Shown: positions 9,890 to 22,603 of the stretch, piece by piece
Numbering within the stretch: the first letter of the stretch is position 1
How the letters are laid out: every line of letters starts with the position of its first letter
Assembly: GCA_015680685.1 (NCBI GenBank)
Contig: MNCI01003589.1
Coordinates: 15,132 to 40,841, forward strand
DNA from: Gnetum montanum
Lineage: Eukaryota > Streptophyta > Gnetopsida > Gnetales > Gnetaceae
Reading direction: 5' to 3'
DNA length: 25,710 nucleotides
Made by a program: the position numbers and the translations under genes
The notes under the pieces: generated by a model
Told to the model about the DNA's origin: nothing
What the model saw: the letters and a program-made list of their open reading frames with translations, nothing else
The model's database searches: none

Positions 9890-10854
9890 CTCTTTGTCAA
9901 TGCAATAAATGAACAAGTGTCCAATGAACCTAAGTGGTACGATGGCATCCTCACTTATCTTCTCACTTAGTAGATGCCACAAGAGTTAGACCATGGGAAG
10001 AAATAATAGTTTCTTCATCGGGCCAAACACTTCATGGAAATCAACAAACATCTTTATAAGGTGTGTGTCAATGGCTTGGTTTGTTGGTGTGTTCCTAATG
10101 CTAATCAACTGTTTGTTCTCCAAGATGCTCATGAGGGCTCTTGTGGGGATCACTAGGAAGATGCACAACTATAAAGATCCTAATGGTAGGGTATTATTAG
10201 CCAACGATCTTTAGGAACGTCAACCAATTCATCTACTCTTGTGAACGCTATCAATGCGATGGTGGGATGATTGATCGAATGGAGAAGCCTTAGTATTGAA
10301 TCCAACCACTAGAATCCTTTGACATATAGATTATTAACCTCATGGGTTTCATCGCTCTCATATTGAATGGAAAGGCATACATAATATTTGTTTTTGACTA
10401 TTGTATGAAATAGGCAAAAGCAATAGCCGTCACCAACTATACATCTTCTACTACTACTTGGTTTGTACAAAAAAAATCTGTAAATAGGTTTGGTGTGCCA
10501 CATGTACTAATTTCTAATAATGATGCTCACTTTACAAGTACCACCTTTTGCAAACTCATGCAATGCTTGGGGGTCAAACATAAACTAACAAAACCTTACC
10601 AGCCCCAAGACAATGATCAAACTAAGATTACCAATAGGGAGATCGCTACGATTTTAACTAGAATAATTAGCAAATATAGAACAAACTAGAGCACAAAACT
10701 CAATGATGCCCTTTGAGCCTACCACTCAACATGAGAACTCCCTATAGGCTATTCTCCCTATGAGCTAGTATACAAAAAATTACCAACTCTTCCTATTCAA
10801 TCCAAGTCCTATGAGCTATTCTCTCTATGCCTATACCACTAATTAGCCTTAGTA
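9890..10854 (+). pseudogene. pol: Integrase (degenerate, catalytic triad lost)
   Basis: It begins with NEPKWYDGILTYLLT near 9928. The zinc-binding region has AHEGSCGDH (about 10128) and, after a frameshift, CERYQC (about 10240). The catalytic core continues with INLMGF, NRFGVPHVLISNNDAHF, LGVKHKLTKPYQPQDNDQTK, ITNREIA, LNDAL*AYHST, and ends with PIGYSPYELVYKKLP, the GPY-type region. All three acidic residues of the D,D35E triad are replaced: N at 10336-10338, N at 10516-10518 and K at 10624-10626, each a G-to-A change at codon position 1. The last two are exactly 36 codons apart, as D35E requires. The coding trace fades near 10850 and no chromodomain is visible. Confidence 0.87.
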
Positions 10855-11986
10855 TTGTTAAATGTTTGGTTTATATTTTTGAATGTTGATGACTAATGAC
10901 TAAGACATGGTTTCTTTTTCATGGAATAGGCAATGAGTCCATGTCGTCCACCCATCCACAAAATTCTATGGTCTTCCTTGTTTTGGAAATATGACGTCCC
11001 TTTTTCATTAATGAAACTTTAACAAACTTGTGACCTTGGTAGTTTCTAAACTGGAAAAAGATTCAAATGGTTTGAAGAGGGTGTGAATTCAAGAGGATTC
11101 AATGCTTTTTGTACCTATCTACTCACTTGAATGCATGAGTGTTTGTCATGGATTTCTTACTGTTTCATGTCGACCAATACTAGGAAGTTAAATAAGTCTT
11201 TTCATGGTGTGGTTCCCATCCAAAAATTCATAAAAGAATAAAATTCAAATAAAAAACATGATCAAAATTCAAAGCACACCCCTTACACAAAATAATAGGC
11301 TACAAGCACTAGTTATGGAACTAGAAAGACATATTACCCATGCCTAAAGGTCCCCTCTAACTAAGACCCTTTCACATTTCCTACTTCTCTTTTCTTTGCA
11401 AATAAGGAATAGTGATTGATCTGTGGGAGCATTCTTGTGTCTTGAGGGGATGAACTTGTTTTAGAGTGTTAATGCAAAATCATTGAAAGTGGTTGGTTTT
11501 GATCTAGACCAAGGATGAACCTTATCGAGTCATTTAACCACAAGATCCACAAGGGACTTCATGTGATCATAATTAGGAACACCATCCCATTTTCTCTTTC
11601 ATCCATTAATGCTTTCCATTTCTCACCTCACTGCTAATTCTCCATGTTTTTGTTCAATTTCTTAGTTTGAAGTGTTAAAATTATTAAGTAGATTCTTCCA
11701 AATTCAATCCTTAACTTTTCATAACGATTAATTGACCATGAAGCCCATAGACTCCTTAGTTGAACCTTTGTGGGAGTTAGAAAAATTTCAAAAAAAATTT
11801 ATGCATTAATTTATAAGAGTTAAACCCTTCCAACAAGCTCGAATGATATTAAAAATAAAATAATAATAAAATAATCAATCTGCCATGGTCTAAACTTAGC
11901 CTAAGTGTAATTGACCAACAAGATAAGTACTTAAAAGTTATAAGTTGCATATTGTATGCTAATCCTTGATTATGTTGTGACCATAG
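10855..11986 (+). other. Non-coding spacer between integrase and the extra ORF
   Basis: About 1.1 kb inside the element without a readable frame on the plus strand. A minus-strand ORF of 98 codons (11849-12145) overlaps the start of the next ORF and has no recognisable motif. In Athila/Tat-type elements a spacer of this kind may hold a subgenomic promoter or splice acceptor for the 3' ORF; no such signal could be verified here. Confidence 0.4.
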
Positions 11987-12707
11987 ATGGTAGCCAAAGG
12001 AAAGCATGTGCAAGAGAGAGGATTGTCCCAACTGAGGGACAAATGACCATGAATAGAAAGAGACCAAGAATAGGCCCATGATCAAGTAGAAACCCATGCA
12101 ACAAGGCCTCTTCGGGAGGAACCCAAAGTGGAGTCTATCTGACAAATTTTAGAAGCGACCGTGATAGAACAGTCTCACCAAGATAAGGCACCTGAACTTA
12201 GACTGAACCTTGAGGTTATCTTGATGAAGGCTTGTCTCAAGTAGATCAAGAATAAGTAGGTCTAGAAATTAATGCTTCAAAAATTAAACTTTGAACCTTT
12301 CTTGGACTTTGCACTACCAAAAATCAAAGCACAATTGCAAAACTCTCCCATATGGTCCATAATCACTTCTAGTAAGGAGTGGTACATGGGAGAGACATAA
12401 TTGTTCTAGAATAATTGATAGGTCAGTTCAATGGTCAAGGTTAAAGACATTTCAATGTCCTACTTGGTGAAATCCATTATAGAGACCCTTGGGTTACCAA
12501 AACCTGGGACCAACCTTGCTAAGATTCCAATGTAGGTAAATCTTGACATTAAAAAGAAACAAATGTAGCTATGTTATGGAGTAGATTGCATGGACTTTGA
12601 TGCACTAACCATGGTGAAACATGAATATTTCAAGATTTTGGCCTTTCATCTCACCAATGGTGGGCCAAGCAAGATCACAACTTTGTTCGCTCATGCATGT
12701 GTCACTC

Positions 12708-12823
12708 TAAGAAGTAGATTCCTAATCAACCTTCCATAGCTAATCTATATTAAGATAGAGAAGTNTTAAGCAGTAGATTCCTAATCAACCTTCCATAGCT
12801 AATCTATATTAAGATAGAGAAGT
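12708..12823 (+). repeat. About 57-bp direct duplication around single N at 12765
   Basis: 12713-12764 and 12772-12823 are identical (52 bp). The similarity extends five bases further left with one mismatch. It falls within ORF3 and shifts its frame. Probable unmerged contig overlap. Confidence 0.8.
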
Positions 12824-13402
12824 GGTTTAAGGAAAATGAATGTGGAAGGAAGGCACTCCCCTTCCCATCTCTCATCCAAAAATTATGCAAAAGGGGAGGA
12901 ATAAAATGCTACATAAATAACACTGTTCGACATGCTCCAATCACCTCTTGGGCAAAAATGATGAAGGACAAGGTGCCTTCCAAGGTCATTCAAGAAGCAA
13001 AGAAGCAACCACAACTTTCACAACCTACTCATGAAACAATGTTAGAGTCCCACCCTACTATTAAGCACATGCACAAGATCTGAGAGTAGCTCTTGCAAGA
13101 GTAGGAGTAGTGAGAAGGAACGAGTGGTGGTGATCCATCTGTGTATCACCTAACAATGATCCACCTCAATGAAGTGGCTCGAACCATAAGCCACATGGAA
13201 GGAGGTGGGCCAGTTTTCTCAGCCCAACAAATGCAACTACTAGCGAGATCAAATCCTAGCACCTAATAGGTAATGCTATCTCTTTTTTAATAGTAGTAAT
13301 TCCCAAAAATATTTGGGAATGTTGCTACTTTTTCAATGCATTTGAAGGAAGGTGAGGAAGCAGCTATCTTGGTGATGTAGCACCATGGGCAAGAGATAGC
13401 GA

Positions 13403-13419
13403 TAGAGATNAGTAGAGAT
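13403..13419 (+). other. Single N at 13410 with a 7-bp repeat on both sides
   Basis: TAGAGAT lies at 13403-13409 and again at 13413-13419, either side of one N. The overlap is too short to prove the same kind of join as at the other Ns, but the arrangement is similar. The ORF3 frame across this point is uncertain. Confidence 0.5.
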
Positions 13420-14911
13420 TGTTGTTGATATAATTGTTGAAGCATTGAATGCACCTTCGACATCTGTACCAAAAATTTCTACACTTAGAGATGTGTAGAG
13501 GTCCACAAGAACTCTTAGTGGCAAATTAAGTGCATTCCAGCATGAGGAGTTGCTAGACCAGCTGGTGGGAACCTAGCAATTGATTCTAGATGTCTTTGAC
13601 CCTCCAGATACTATCATTGCAACTCAATTAGAGATTCTTGAAGCGAGGTGCAAATGCATCATATTGGAGGGGCAACTCAAAAATGCCTAGTTGAGAATCA
13701 ACACTTGGCTATGGAGATTGATGAATTAAGATCCAATCTCGCTGATCCTGCATTTTTCAACCCTGCACTGACACAAGATGAATCCTTCAAACAACTTGAA
13801 GATAAGCTCAAGAAGGTTGGGAACACAAAGGAGATAGTTATCTTTGACCAATCCTTGGCCAATGCCAAAACATATATCATTTAGAAGGACTTGGTCCACA
13901 CGTGCCATGAGAATGAAATTCTAACTACAAAGAATCGTCACCCATGGAATGTTAACGTGCAAAATCAACAAATGGTTGATTTTATCCATCAACAACAAGA
14001 GTAGCTAGCCAAAGTGAATATGAATTAAGAAGATTAGCAGTAAAAAATAGAAATCTCTCCATGGAGGAAGTCGGAGCCCTTTACCAAAAAATCTGCAATT
14101 GAGATAGCCACTTGGAAAAATGAGGCTCTCAAATTTGAGAGAGTCAAGAACCATTACAGAGATCAAGTTGCTCTATAAAAAGAAATTAATGAAAAGGAAA
14201 TCTAATTGATGAAGGCAAAGATGAATGAGACCCTCCAACAACTTCCGTGAGGAGGTGATGTATGGCAGCTTATCTTTGATGGGTTGAATGCATATAATAA
14301 GGTTAAAATTCGCATGAAGAAGTTGCAGATTGAGGAGATGATGAAGTACATGAAGCTTGCCAATCTCTATTATGAAAAACCTAGCAATGTTGATTGCTAA
14401 AAGGCCATGGTCAAAATTGGAGAAATAAGTGACCACCTTGTACTTGTTGTACCAGGTAGAGTTTAAGCATCACAAAGACACCAAGTAGAAGCTCGAGATT
14501 GCTAATTTTGAACTTAAGGTTCTCAAAGTGAAGTTCACCAATCAACAATTGAATGCTAAGAACATAGCCAAGCAAATTAATGATTACCAAGAGCTACAAA
14601 ATGCACTTAGAGCATTTGACATCAAACATAAACAATTTGCTGCCTAGTTCATGAATGTTAAGGAGTTGTTTTCTACAATGCCTTATCCGTGGAATATTCC
14701 CATTTCATCCCACATCAATGATGTAGTGTGGACTGTGAATGATCCTCAGAGTAAGAAGGAGAAGATGAAGGCACTATTGGATGCCTTTCATCTTCCACCA
14801 AAAGTTGCAACTATCATAGGACAACCACAACCACCTCAACCACCACATGCACTTGAAGCAGGAGATGGACCTTTGGAGTCTCAAGAGCCTCCACTGCCTA
14901 GGACCATTTGA

Positions 14912-15130
14912 CCTCTTCATCATCTTCACATCATCAAAGGAATTGTGCTTGTCAATTTTGTCCTGGTGTTCAATTTTGTTGTCTTGAACACCAAATTTTG
15001 TAATCATTGTAAAATCGTACACTTGGGCACTTAGTTTTTGTCATGTTGTTTGTGTGTTTTTTTTGTCAGTCAATAATCCCATACCTTCCCAAAATTTGTA
15101 AAGAGCTCAAGGATAAGTTTTCATTCAGTT
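14912..15130 (+). other. 3' untranslated stretch of the gypsy element
   Basis: About 220 bp between the ORF3 stop and the polypurine tract, T-rich with runs of TTTTG and an eight-T run near 15060. No coding trace was seen. Confidence 0.5.
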
Positions 15131-15139
15131 ATGGGGGTA
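15131..15139 (+). other. Polypurine tract next to the 3' LTR
   Basis: ATGGGGGTA immediately precedes the TG of the 3' LTR. A G-run at this position primes plus-strand DNA synthesis in LTR elements. The tract is short and carries two pyrimidines, possibly through decay. Confidence 0.6.
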
Positions 15140-16076
15140 TGATGAGTCACATGGTTTGGTTGCATTGATGTGACCTCGTGAATGGGATCTTGTCAACGTG
15201 ATCCTGTCAATGTAGGGTTTGACCCATTAACATGTACCCTTCAATGGGGCACCTTGTTTCCACCTATAAATGTGTGCCTTCTACCACATTCATGGCATAA
15301 GTCTCATAGTTGTAGTGAAGTTCTTGCAGTTTTTCCACTTGAAAGTTATAATATTTTCTAACTACCTGAAGTAGGAGTCAAATAGTGTACAAATCTTTAT
15401 TTGAGCACTGTTATACCTAATCACTATAGTGTGTGCAACAATAAAGATGAGCTTTTTAATAAACCTTGCAGTACTTTGAAATAGATTTATTATTTTACTT
15501 AAGCATTTAATATTTCATGTAATTTTCTTTAATTTTTTAAGTAATTAAGTAATTAAGTAATTAATTTAGAAAGATTAAATAGTGATTAATTAAAGCACAT
15601 AAGTACAACCACTTCAAGCATACATTTGGCACTTGGTAATCCTAGTGATGCTTAACGTTTGGTAACCTAGTAGTGTTAAACATGTTCAGGATGTGTATGG
15701 TAAGTGGGAATGTATGCTTATGTTAGGATTAGTTTAGTGTTAGCNGGTAAGTGGGAATGTATGCTTATGTTAGGATTAGTTTAGTGTTAGCTAGTTGTTA
15801 AATTAGTTTAGCATTGAATACTTTATTTGTTATTCTTTATTCTTACGTGACTTAGAACATAAAACAAAAAATGATAAAAATCATATACCTTAGTTACACG
15901 TAACCATACATTTGCATTTCACAAGTGGATCTGGGAGGACAACAATTGCAATAATTAGTTTCACCTTGTAGAAACTAGTGTACTTAGAAGACTAAAAGTC
16001 CTTGGAATTCGACCAGATCATGCGTGAATGCTAGTGATTTGTATGGTTGGGTGTAGGGTATACTCACTGCTCATCA
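15140..16076 (+). repeat. 3' LTR
   Basis: 937 bp as given, or about 890 bp once the 46-bp duplication at the N (15745) is removed. It begins TGATGAG and ends CTCATCA like the 5' LTR. TATAAAT is at 15265-15271 and AATAAA at 15440-15445. It differs from the 5' copy by many point changes and a few small indels, including a shorter direct-repeat block in U3. Confidence 0.92.
15699..15791 (+). repeat. 46-bp direct duplication around single N at 15745
   Basis: 15699-15744 and 15746-15791 are identical. The 5' LTR has the corresponding sequence only once (about 4477-4523), so the internal comparison shows the second copy is not part of the element. This is the best internal proof that the N-centred repeats are assembly joins. 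Confidence 0.9.
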
Positions 16077-16081
16077 CCTTG
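16077..16081 (+). repeat. Right target-site duplication (CCTTG)
   Basis: CCTTG directly follows the CA end of the 3' LTR and matches CCATG at 3910-3914 at four of five positions, consistent with one later mutation. Confidence 0.7.
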
Positions 16082-16240
16082 CAAGGACAAGAAAGTTATC
16101 ATTTGTGTTGATCTTAAGATCCCATCGATTTCATGCTTAGACATTTTATATAAAACTTTCTTAGGTTTTGAACTTATGACACAAAGGAAATTTGTAATAA
16201 AAAACAAAACAAAGACTTTTCCAATATTTTTTTTATCATG
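16082..16240 (+). pseudogene. Right half of the interrupted older coding remnant
   Basis: Joined to 3914, the frame continues as FPCKDKKVIICVDLKIPSIS and then LDILYKTFLGFELMTQ to a stop at 16239-16241. Weaker traces such as FGELDIVEFVKKSKIP follow near 16270-16310. The uninterrupted 50-codon stretch in the same frame as the left half is unlikely by chance in such AT-rich DNA. The protein family is not recognised with certainty; a Ty3/gypsy protease end or its downstream linker is the best guess from the left half. Confidence 0.4.
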
Positions 16241-16319
16241 AAATGCCTTCCAATTTGTGGACTTTTGATTCGGTGAGCTTGACATTGTAGAGTTTGTTAA
16301 GAAATCTAAGATCCCATCC

Positions 16320-17000
16320 CATGCTCAAGTGAAGAGATCCATCACTAGAATGTCACATTGACCTCTATATACTTTAAGGTTATCTTATTGTCCTCCTGTT
16401 TTTTGACATTGATAGCCCTCTAGCTTATGTTTATTTTAGGTTTATCTTATGTTTCTTATGAGACTTTGTTTTCTTTAATTTCATAGAATTTGTCTCTTAG
16501 TCTTTTGTCTTTTTTCTTAGGTGTTTTGTGAGTTATTAAATAAGAAAAACTAAAAACCTAAAACCTAAAACCTATAAAGATTTAGGAAAACATAAAAATG
16601 CATAAACACATAAAAGTTTAATATTCATAAACATTTTAAGTCTCTTTTATTTCAAGTTTAAGAATGTCAAGTATGAAAGTCCTCATCAAGGTAAAAATCC
16701 ATCCATCATTTTAAATAGATATTTTTCTTTATTCAATTTATAGTTTCTAAGCTCTCTTCTCTTATAGGATCAAATCTTTCTCTTGCTCCTTTGCCTTTTT
16801 CTTCAATAGTTGGGATTTCTTTAGATTCTTTCCCCTTCCCAAAATGTTCATCTTTCTCATCTAAGGCCTCTCCCTCTCCTCCATTTTCAAGATAAAATAA
16901 ATATGTTACCAAATCTTAAATAGATAGACTTGGATCAAAATAAGTGACTAATAAAACAAGATCTTGTAAAGGAAAATGCTTCCCAAAATAAGTCACATTG
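16320..17000. other. AT-rich intergenic stretch, nothing recognised
   Basis: No frame, RNA or repeat of known type was seen. Pyrimidine-rich runs occur at 16740-16890. A short AAAACCT-type run lies at 16550-16575. Confidence 0.5.
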
Positions 17001-17004
17001 TGGT

Positions 17005-17183
17005 TAGCTCATTGTTTTGTTAGGTAAAAAGTTGTCAATTCAGGTCACATTTGAGGAATTAATAAGCTCCCTAAAACAAGAGCTAGCCAGTGAAATGTGG
17101 CTTACATTGGTAGCTCATTGTTTTGTCATGCAAGAAGTTGTCAATTCAAGTCACACTTGAGGAATCATCGAGCTCCCCAAAAC
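17005..17183 (+). repeat. Two copies of a ~73-bp repeat, 106-bp period
   Basis: 17005-17077 and 17111-17183 share TAGCTCATTGTTTTGT, then an AAGTTGTCAATTCA block, a TCACA(T/C)TTGAGGAAT block and AGCTCC...AAAACAA, with scattered substitutions. This is the left part of a repeat-rich stretch 0.7-0.9 kb upstream of the GST gene. Confidence 0.7.
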
Positions 17184-17232
17184 AATGGTAAGATAAAGAA
17201 TGCAATAGAGAGCAAATGTTATTGATTTAATG

Positions 17233-17530
17233 ATAGAAAGGGATGTCATATCAAATAGATGTGGAAGTAACCATAGAACGAAATGTATTATCAAGTATGG
17301 AAGTTGCTTCCATTACTATATCAAGTAGGTGTGGAAGCGGCCTTTATAACTACTTCACTCATAAGCATAGAAAGAGATATCATATCAAGTAGGTATGGAA
17401 GTTGCTCTCGTTACTATATTAAGTAGGTATCGTAGCTACCTCCATTATTGCTAAATCTACGAGCATAGAAAGGGCGATCATATCAAGACGGTGTAGAAGC
17501 ACCTCCATTATTGTTGCACGTATAAGCAAA
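17233..17530 (+). repeat. Minisatellite-like cluster of 'ATATCAAGTAGGTGTGGAAG' units
   Basis: About three larger units begin near 17233, 17367 and 17464 with a CATAGAAAG...TCATATCAA block. Smaller repeats of the unit named in the call, often followed by GCCTCCATTA, recur about seven times with variable spacing. Copies are diverged. It ends about 230 bp before the GST heat shock element. Confidence 0.65.
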
Positions 17531-17763
17531 GGTTGGAATTAATGCACAACTACCCAACCACCCAAGTGAGACATGGGAGTTTTAACCATATGCTACACCC
17601 TTAGGTGCAACTTAAGAAACTTACCGGACGAATCTACCTCAATCACTTATATCCGCTTGCTTACGATGGTAAGCAACCAAATCCACCGACCCAAGACTGG
17701 TAAAAAGATTTAATAAAACAAAATGAAACAAACAAGCAGTCCCTGCATTGCGCGGATGCGTCT

Positions 17764-17778
17764 AGAAACTTCCAGAAC
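17764..17778 (+). promoter_or_regulatory. Heat shock element upstream of GST
   Basis: AGAAACTTCCAGAAC is a perfect three-unit nGAAnnTTCnnGAAn element, 114 bp before the ATG and about 15-20 bp before a weak TATA-like TTTTTAAGG (17791-17799). Heat shock factors bind this motif. Stress-inducible tau GSTs are well known, so the motif is plausible in function. The match to consensus is exact; use is inferred. Confidence 0.6.
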
Positions 17779-17871
17779 ACTCTTTACTGATTTTTAAGGA
17801 AGAAGGCTCGGCTCTGTGTTTTCACACCTGAACAAATCAAATCGGTGATCACCTGCAAATTTTGCAGCTGA

Positions 17872-20139
<2,268 letters not shown>

Positions 20140-20259
20140 ACGCTCTAATCTTGTTATAACGCTACCAGTGGTTTTTATTATAGTTGGTATGTATTTTGTA
20201 CCGAACTCAGTTATTTGATAAGAGGTTATGATTTTGCAGCTTCTGTTTTAGTTTGATAC

Positions 20260-20270
20260 AATAAAATAAA
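20260..20270 (+). terminator. Poly(A) signal of the GST gene
   Basis: Two overlapping AATAAA hexamers (20260-20265 and 20265-20270), 121 bp after the stop codon; a sensible 3' UTR length for a plant gene. Confidence 0.55.
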
Positions 20271-20722
20271 CATTGAGGAATGGGATTTCATCATACTCCT
20301 CTAGTTGATGGTAGAAAATTTCTTTCTTGTACAAAACAAATATGTTGACTATGCAGTACATATAACGTTAAAGATGAATACCAGATTTTGGTGCAGTGTC
20401 CTGCTGTGAAGCATATTAAATACAGATAGAATATTACAGTTGTAAATTTGAGCAAGGTGTCCACCTATCCTTACAATTGCACGCTAATAGGATAACCTGG
20501 ATGAGGCAGGTCCAGAGGGTCCATGGACAAAATGAAATTTTAGTTTCAATTTTACAAACATTATCAAATATTGAGTCATTGGGTGCTGATGACTTGCTAT
20601 GAATTTATCTTCAAAAAAGTTTGGGAAGTTACAAAGTGTGAATTTGGCAGTTATATTATCCATTCATAAATGCTTGATGCCTTATTCATGAAATATTATT
20701 ATTCAATAATATTCATCATTAT

Positions 20723-20880
20723 AACAATGAGGTGTTAAGTTAGTGGTGCGGATCTTAGCCTGGGTTACCCCAGGTTATAAGGTGGATTCTACTAGGTAGC
20801 ACTGAATTATAAATTTCTATAAATCTTGAGGTGTACTTATGTTTCACTTATTTTAGGTTCCAACTCCCCCAAAAATATGT
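20723..20880 (+). repeat. SINE-like short repeat (copy A)
   Basis: Starts ACAATGAGGTGTTAAGTTAG, a tRNA A-box-like head, and continues to TGAATTATAAATTTCTAT and TTATTTTAGGTTCCAAC. The same order of blocks recurs at about 24843-24990 (head) and 25155-25240 (tail), so it is a dispersed family. A weak B-box-like GGTTCAA is seen in the 24897 copy. tRNA origin is an inference. Confidence 0.45.
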
Positions 20881-22527
20881 ATCATTATCATCATCATCCT
20901 CACCATGTACTAACTTATTCCAACCAACTTGTGGCCACGTTGTATGGCTTTACTCAAACCAAATCCACTTGAGTTTTATGTTGATATTTGATGTTTTTAC
21001 CTAGACAGCCATTGCTATTATGGTTAATTGGATGGGGAAAGAACTTGTATACAATATTGAAACTTGAAATAATTCTAATGTAACAAAGGGAGAACAGTAG
21101 TCTATTCAAGGCCAATCTTCCTTAGTTATCAACACTTGAATCACATCAACATGTTATGATGAAAGAGGTGCTTAATGATCTATAAAATAATCTTATTCTA
21201 ATTCTAATTCTAGAATCAGTTTCACCAATGAAGACTGAAGATCTTGCCAATAATGTTGAGCCCCTTGTTTTGCAACAACAACCAAGTATTTCTCCTTGTA
21301 ATTCTTTTGTAACTGAACTCAATTCTTTTTTTATGGTCCCTAAAGTGGGGACTCCATGAATGTTCAGAAGATGCTTAATAATGAAGTACTTTCCTATTCC
21401 ATTTAGTATTCTATTTCTTCTTCATTTTTCATTTGTTATTTAAATATGAAGTTGAGTAAAGGAAAGTTTATTATGTGTGTGTATGTAATTCTTTCTTACT
21501 CCTCACAATGAGGACATTGGTAGACAAAATGAAGTTATGAAACTAATGTTTGAAGGAAAATGTTAAAATTCAAGCAATTATAAGCAATACAATTATTATT
21601 TTTTAATATCTAGGTTTCAGCTTGGATGTAACCACTCAATAAAGTTTAGGCTTTTTGTCATACACAAATCCTCTTAGGATCTCACCTTTGGCAGGATGAG
21701 CATTGAGCTCCTCAATGATGATCCTTTTATTAGGTTTGTAACAATTCCAAATGAAAAAAATGTGATTCTTAAAACAAACAATCCTAACCTTTTACGAATA
21801 AATATCTTATGGAAACAGTTATAGTGGATATGTATCAAAAAAGAGGAATAAAATAAGAAAAAGAAGGAAAATAAAATGAAACATCTCTCAAATAAGATGC
21901 AACCAAGCAACCAAATTCAGGATTGCCAAGATCTAAATAGATCAAGAAACAATAAAATCATAAGATCATTAGAGATCAAAGGTTGAAGATGACAGAAAGA
22001 AGTACATTTACCATAAAGTGAAGATATCAAAAGGACTTAAAAGAAGATAGGATCTAGTTTCCTATATCTGCTTTCCTAAATCAAAAGGGAAGGTCTAAAA
22101 TGAAAAGTTAGCCATAAACCCTCAGTTTTTTTAAAAAGCAAAGAAAATTACAACAAAGTTTATAATTCTATGAACAAACTATTATTTTTATAGGAATTGT
22201 AATTAATTTTTTATTACAATATCCTTAGTTATTTAGATTTATTGTTTTGTCATAATATTATTTCTTGTTGCTTTCTTGCATTCTTTCACAAAGAAATTTG
22301 TCAAAAGATAAAAACATGGGGAAAAGGTAAAAACATGGAGAAACAAATTGCTTTAGATAAAAATAAAATAAAAGAAATTTTTCTTTATACAATTACCTTT
22401 GGAATTAACTGTTACAAGCTTTAAGATGGTTTTGACAAATCTAACTTTGCTGAAGTATCAAAGGATTATGGTGTTTTATGCAAATTCTCACATGTTATAC
22501 ATGGTATATTCTCTTGAGTTTTTAAAG

Positions 22528-22603
22528 GCAATTCCTTTTAAATCTCTTGATTAACTGGAGAAAANTGCAATTCCTTTTAAATCTCTTGATTAACTGGAGA
22601 AAA
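22528..22603 (+). repeat. 37-bp direct duplication around single N at 22565
   Basis: 22528-22564 and 22567-22603 are identical. Same pattern as the other N-centred repeats; probable unmerged contig overlap. Confidence 0.85.

Larger units (their letters stand above)
11987..14911 (+). pseudogene. Extra 3' ORF (ORF3) with long coiled-coil region, degenerate, function unknown
   Basis: A single plus-strand frame opens at ATG 11987 (MVAKGKHVQERGLS). It runs with stops to the N at 12765, then continues in shifted frames to a stop at 14911, about 950 codons after removing an assembly duplication. Readable parts are EPFLDFALPKIKAQLQNS, MSYLVKSIIETLGLPKPG, MDFDALTMVKHEYFKILAFH, LPFPSLIQKLCKRGGIK, VYHLTMIHLNEVARTISHME, and from about 13600 a long Lys/Glu/Gln-rich stretch with coiled-coil character. 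It ends with NVKELFSTMPYPWNIP and a Pro/Gln-rich tail (QPQPPQPPHALEAGDGPLES). LPFPSLI..LC resembles a block I recall from plant 'putative transposon protein' domains linked to Athila-type elements; that link is tentative. Position, between integrase and the polypurine tract, is where env-like or accessory ORFs lie. No signal peptide or membrane segment was seen. Confidence 0.7.
3915..16076 (+). mobile_element. Full-length degenerate Ty3/gypsy LTR retrotransposon, possibly Athila-like
   Basis: The element is bounded by two related LTRs that both begin TGATGAG and end CTCATCA, and by a 5-bp target duplication with one mismatch. The order inside is primer-binding site, gag, protease, RT, RNase H, integrase, a long extra ORF and a polypurine tract. 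RT-RNaseH before integrase defines Ty3/gypsy. The primer-binding site, the FMDD-type RT box and an extra ORF after integrase suggest the Athila/Tat side of the superfamily; no chromodomain was seen. All coding regions carry many stops and several frameshifts, and the RT, RNase H and integrase catalytic residues are altered, so the copy cannot move on its own. The LTRs are roughly 80-85% alike by eye, indicating an old insertion. Ns at 9106, 9286, 12765, 13410 and 15745 add assembly duplications inside it. Confidence 0.92.

Noticed and set aside
11849-12145. 98-codon minus-strand ORF
   Set aside because: It overlaps the readable start of ORF3 on the other strand, has no recognisable motif and fits chance in decayed sequence.
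16550-16575. AAAACCT run as an interstitial telomere repeat
   Set aside because: Only three to four units, and the plant telomere unit is CCCTAAA; the run lacks the third C throughout.
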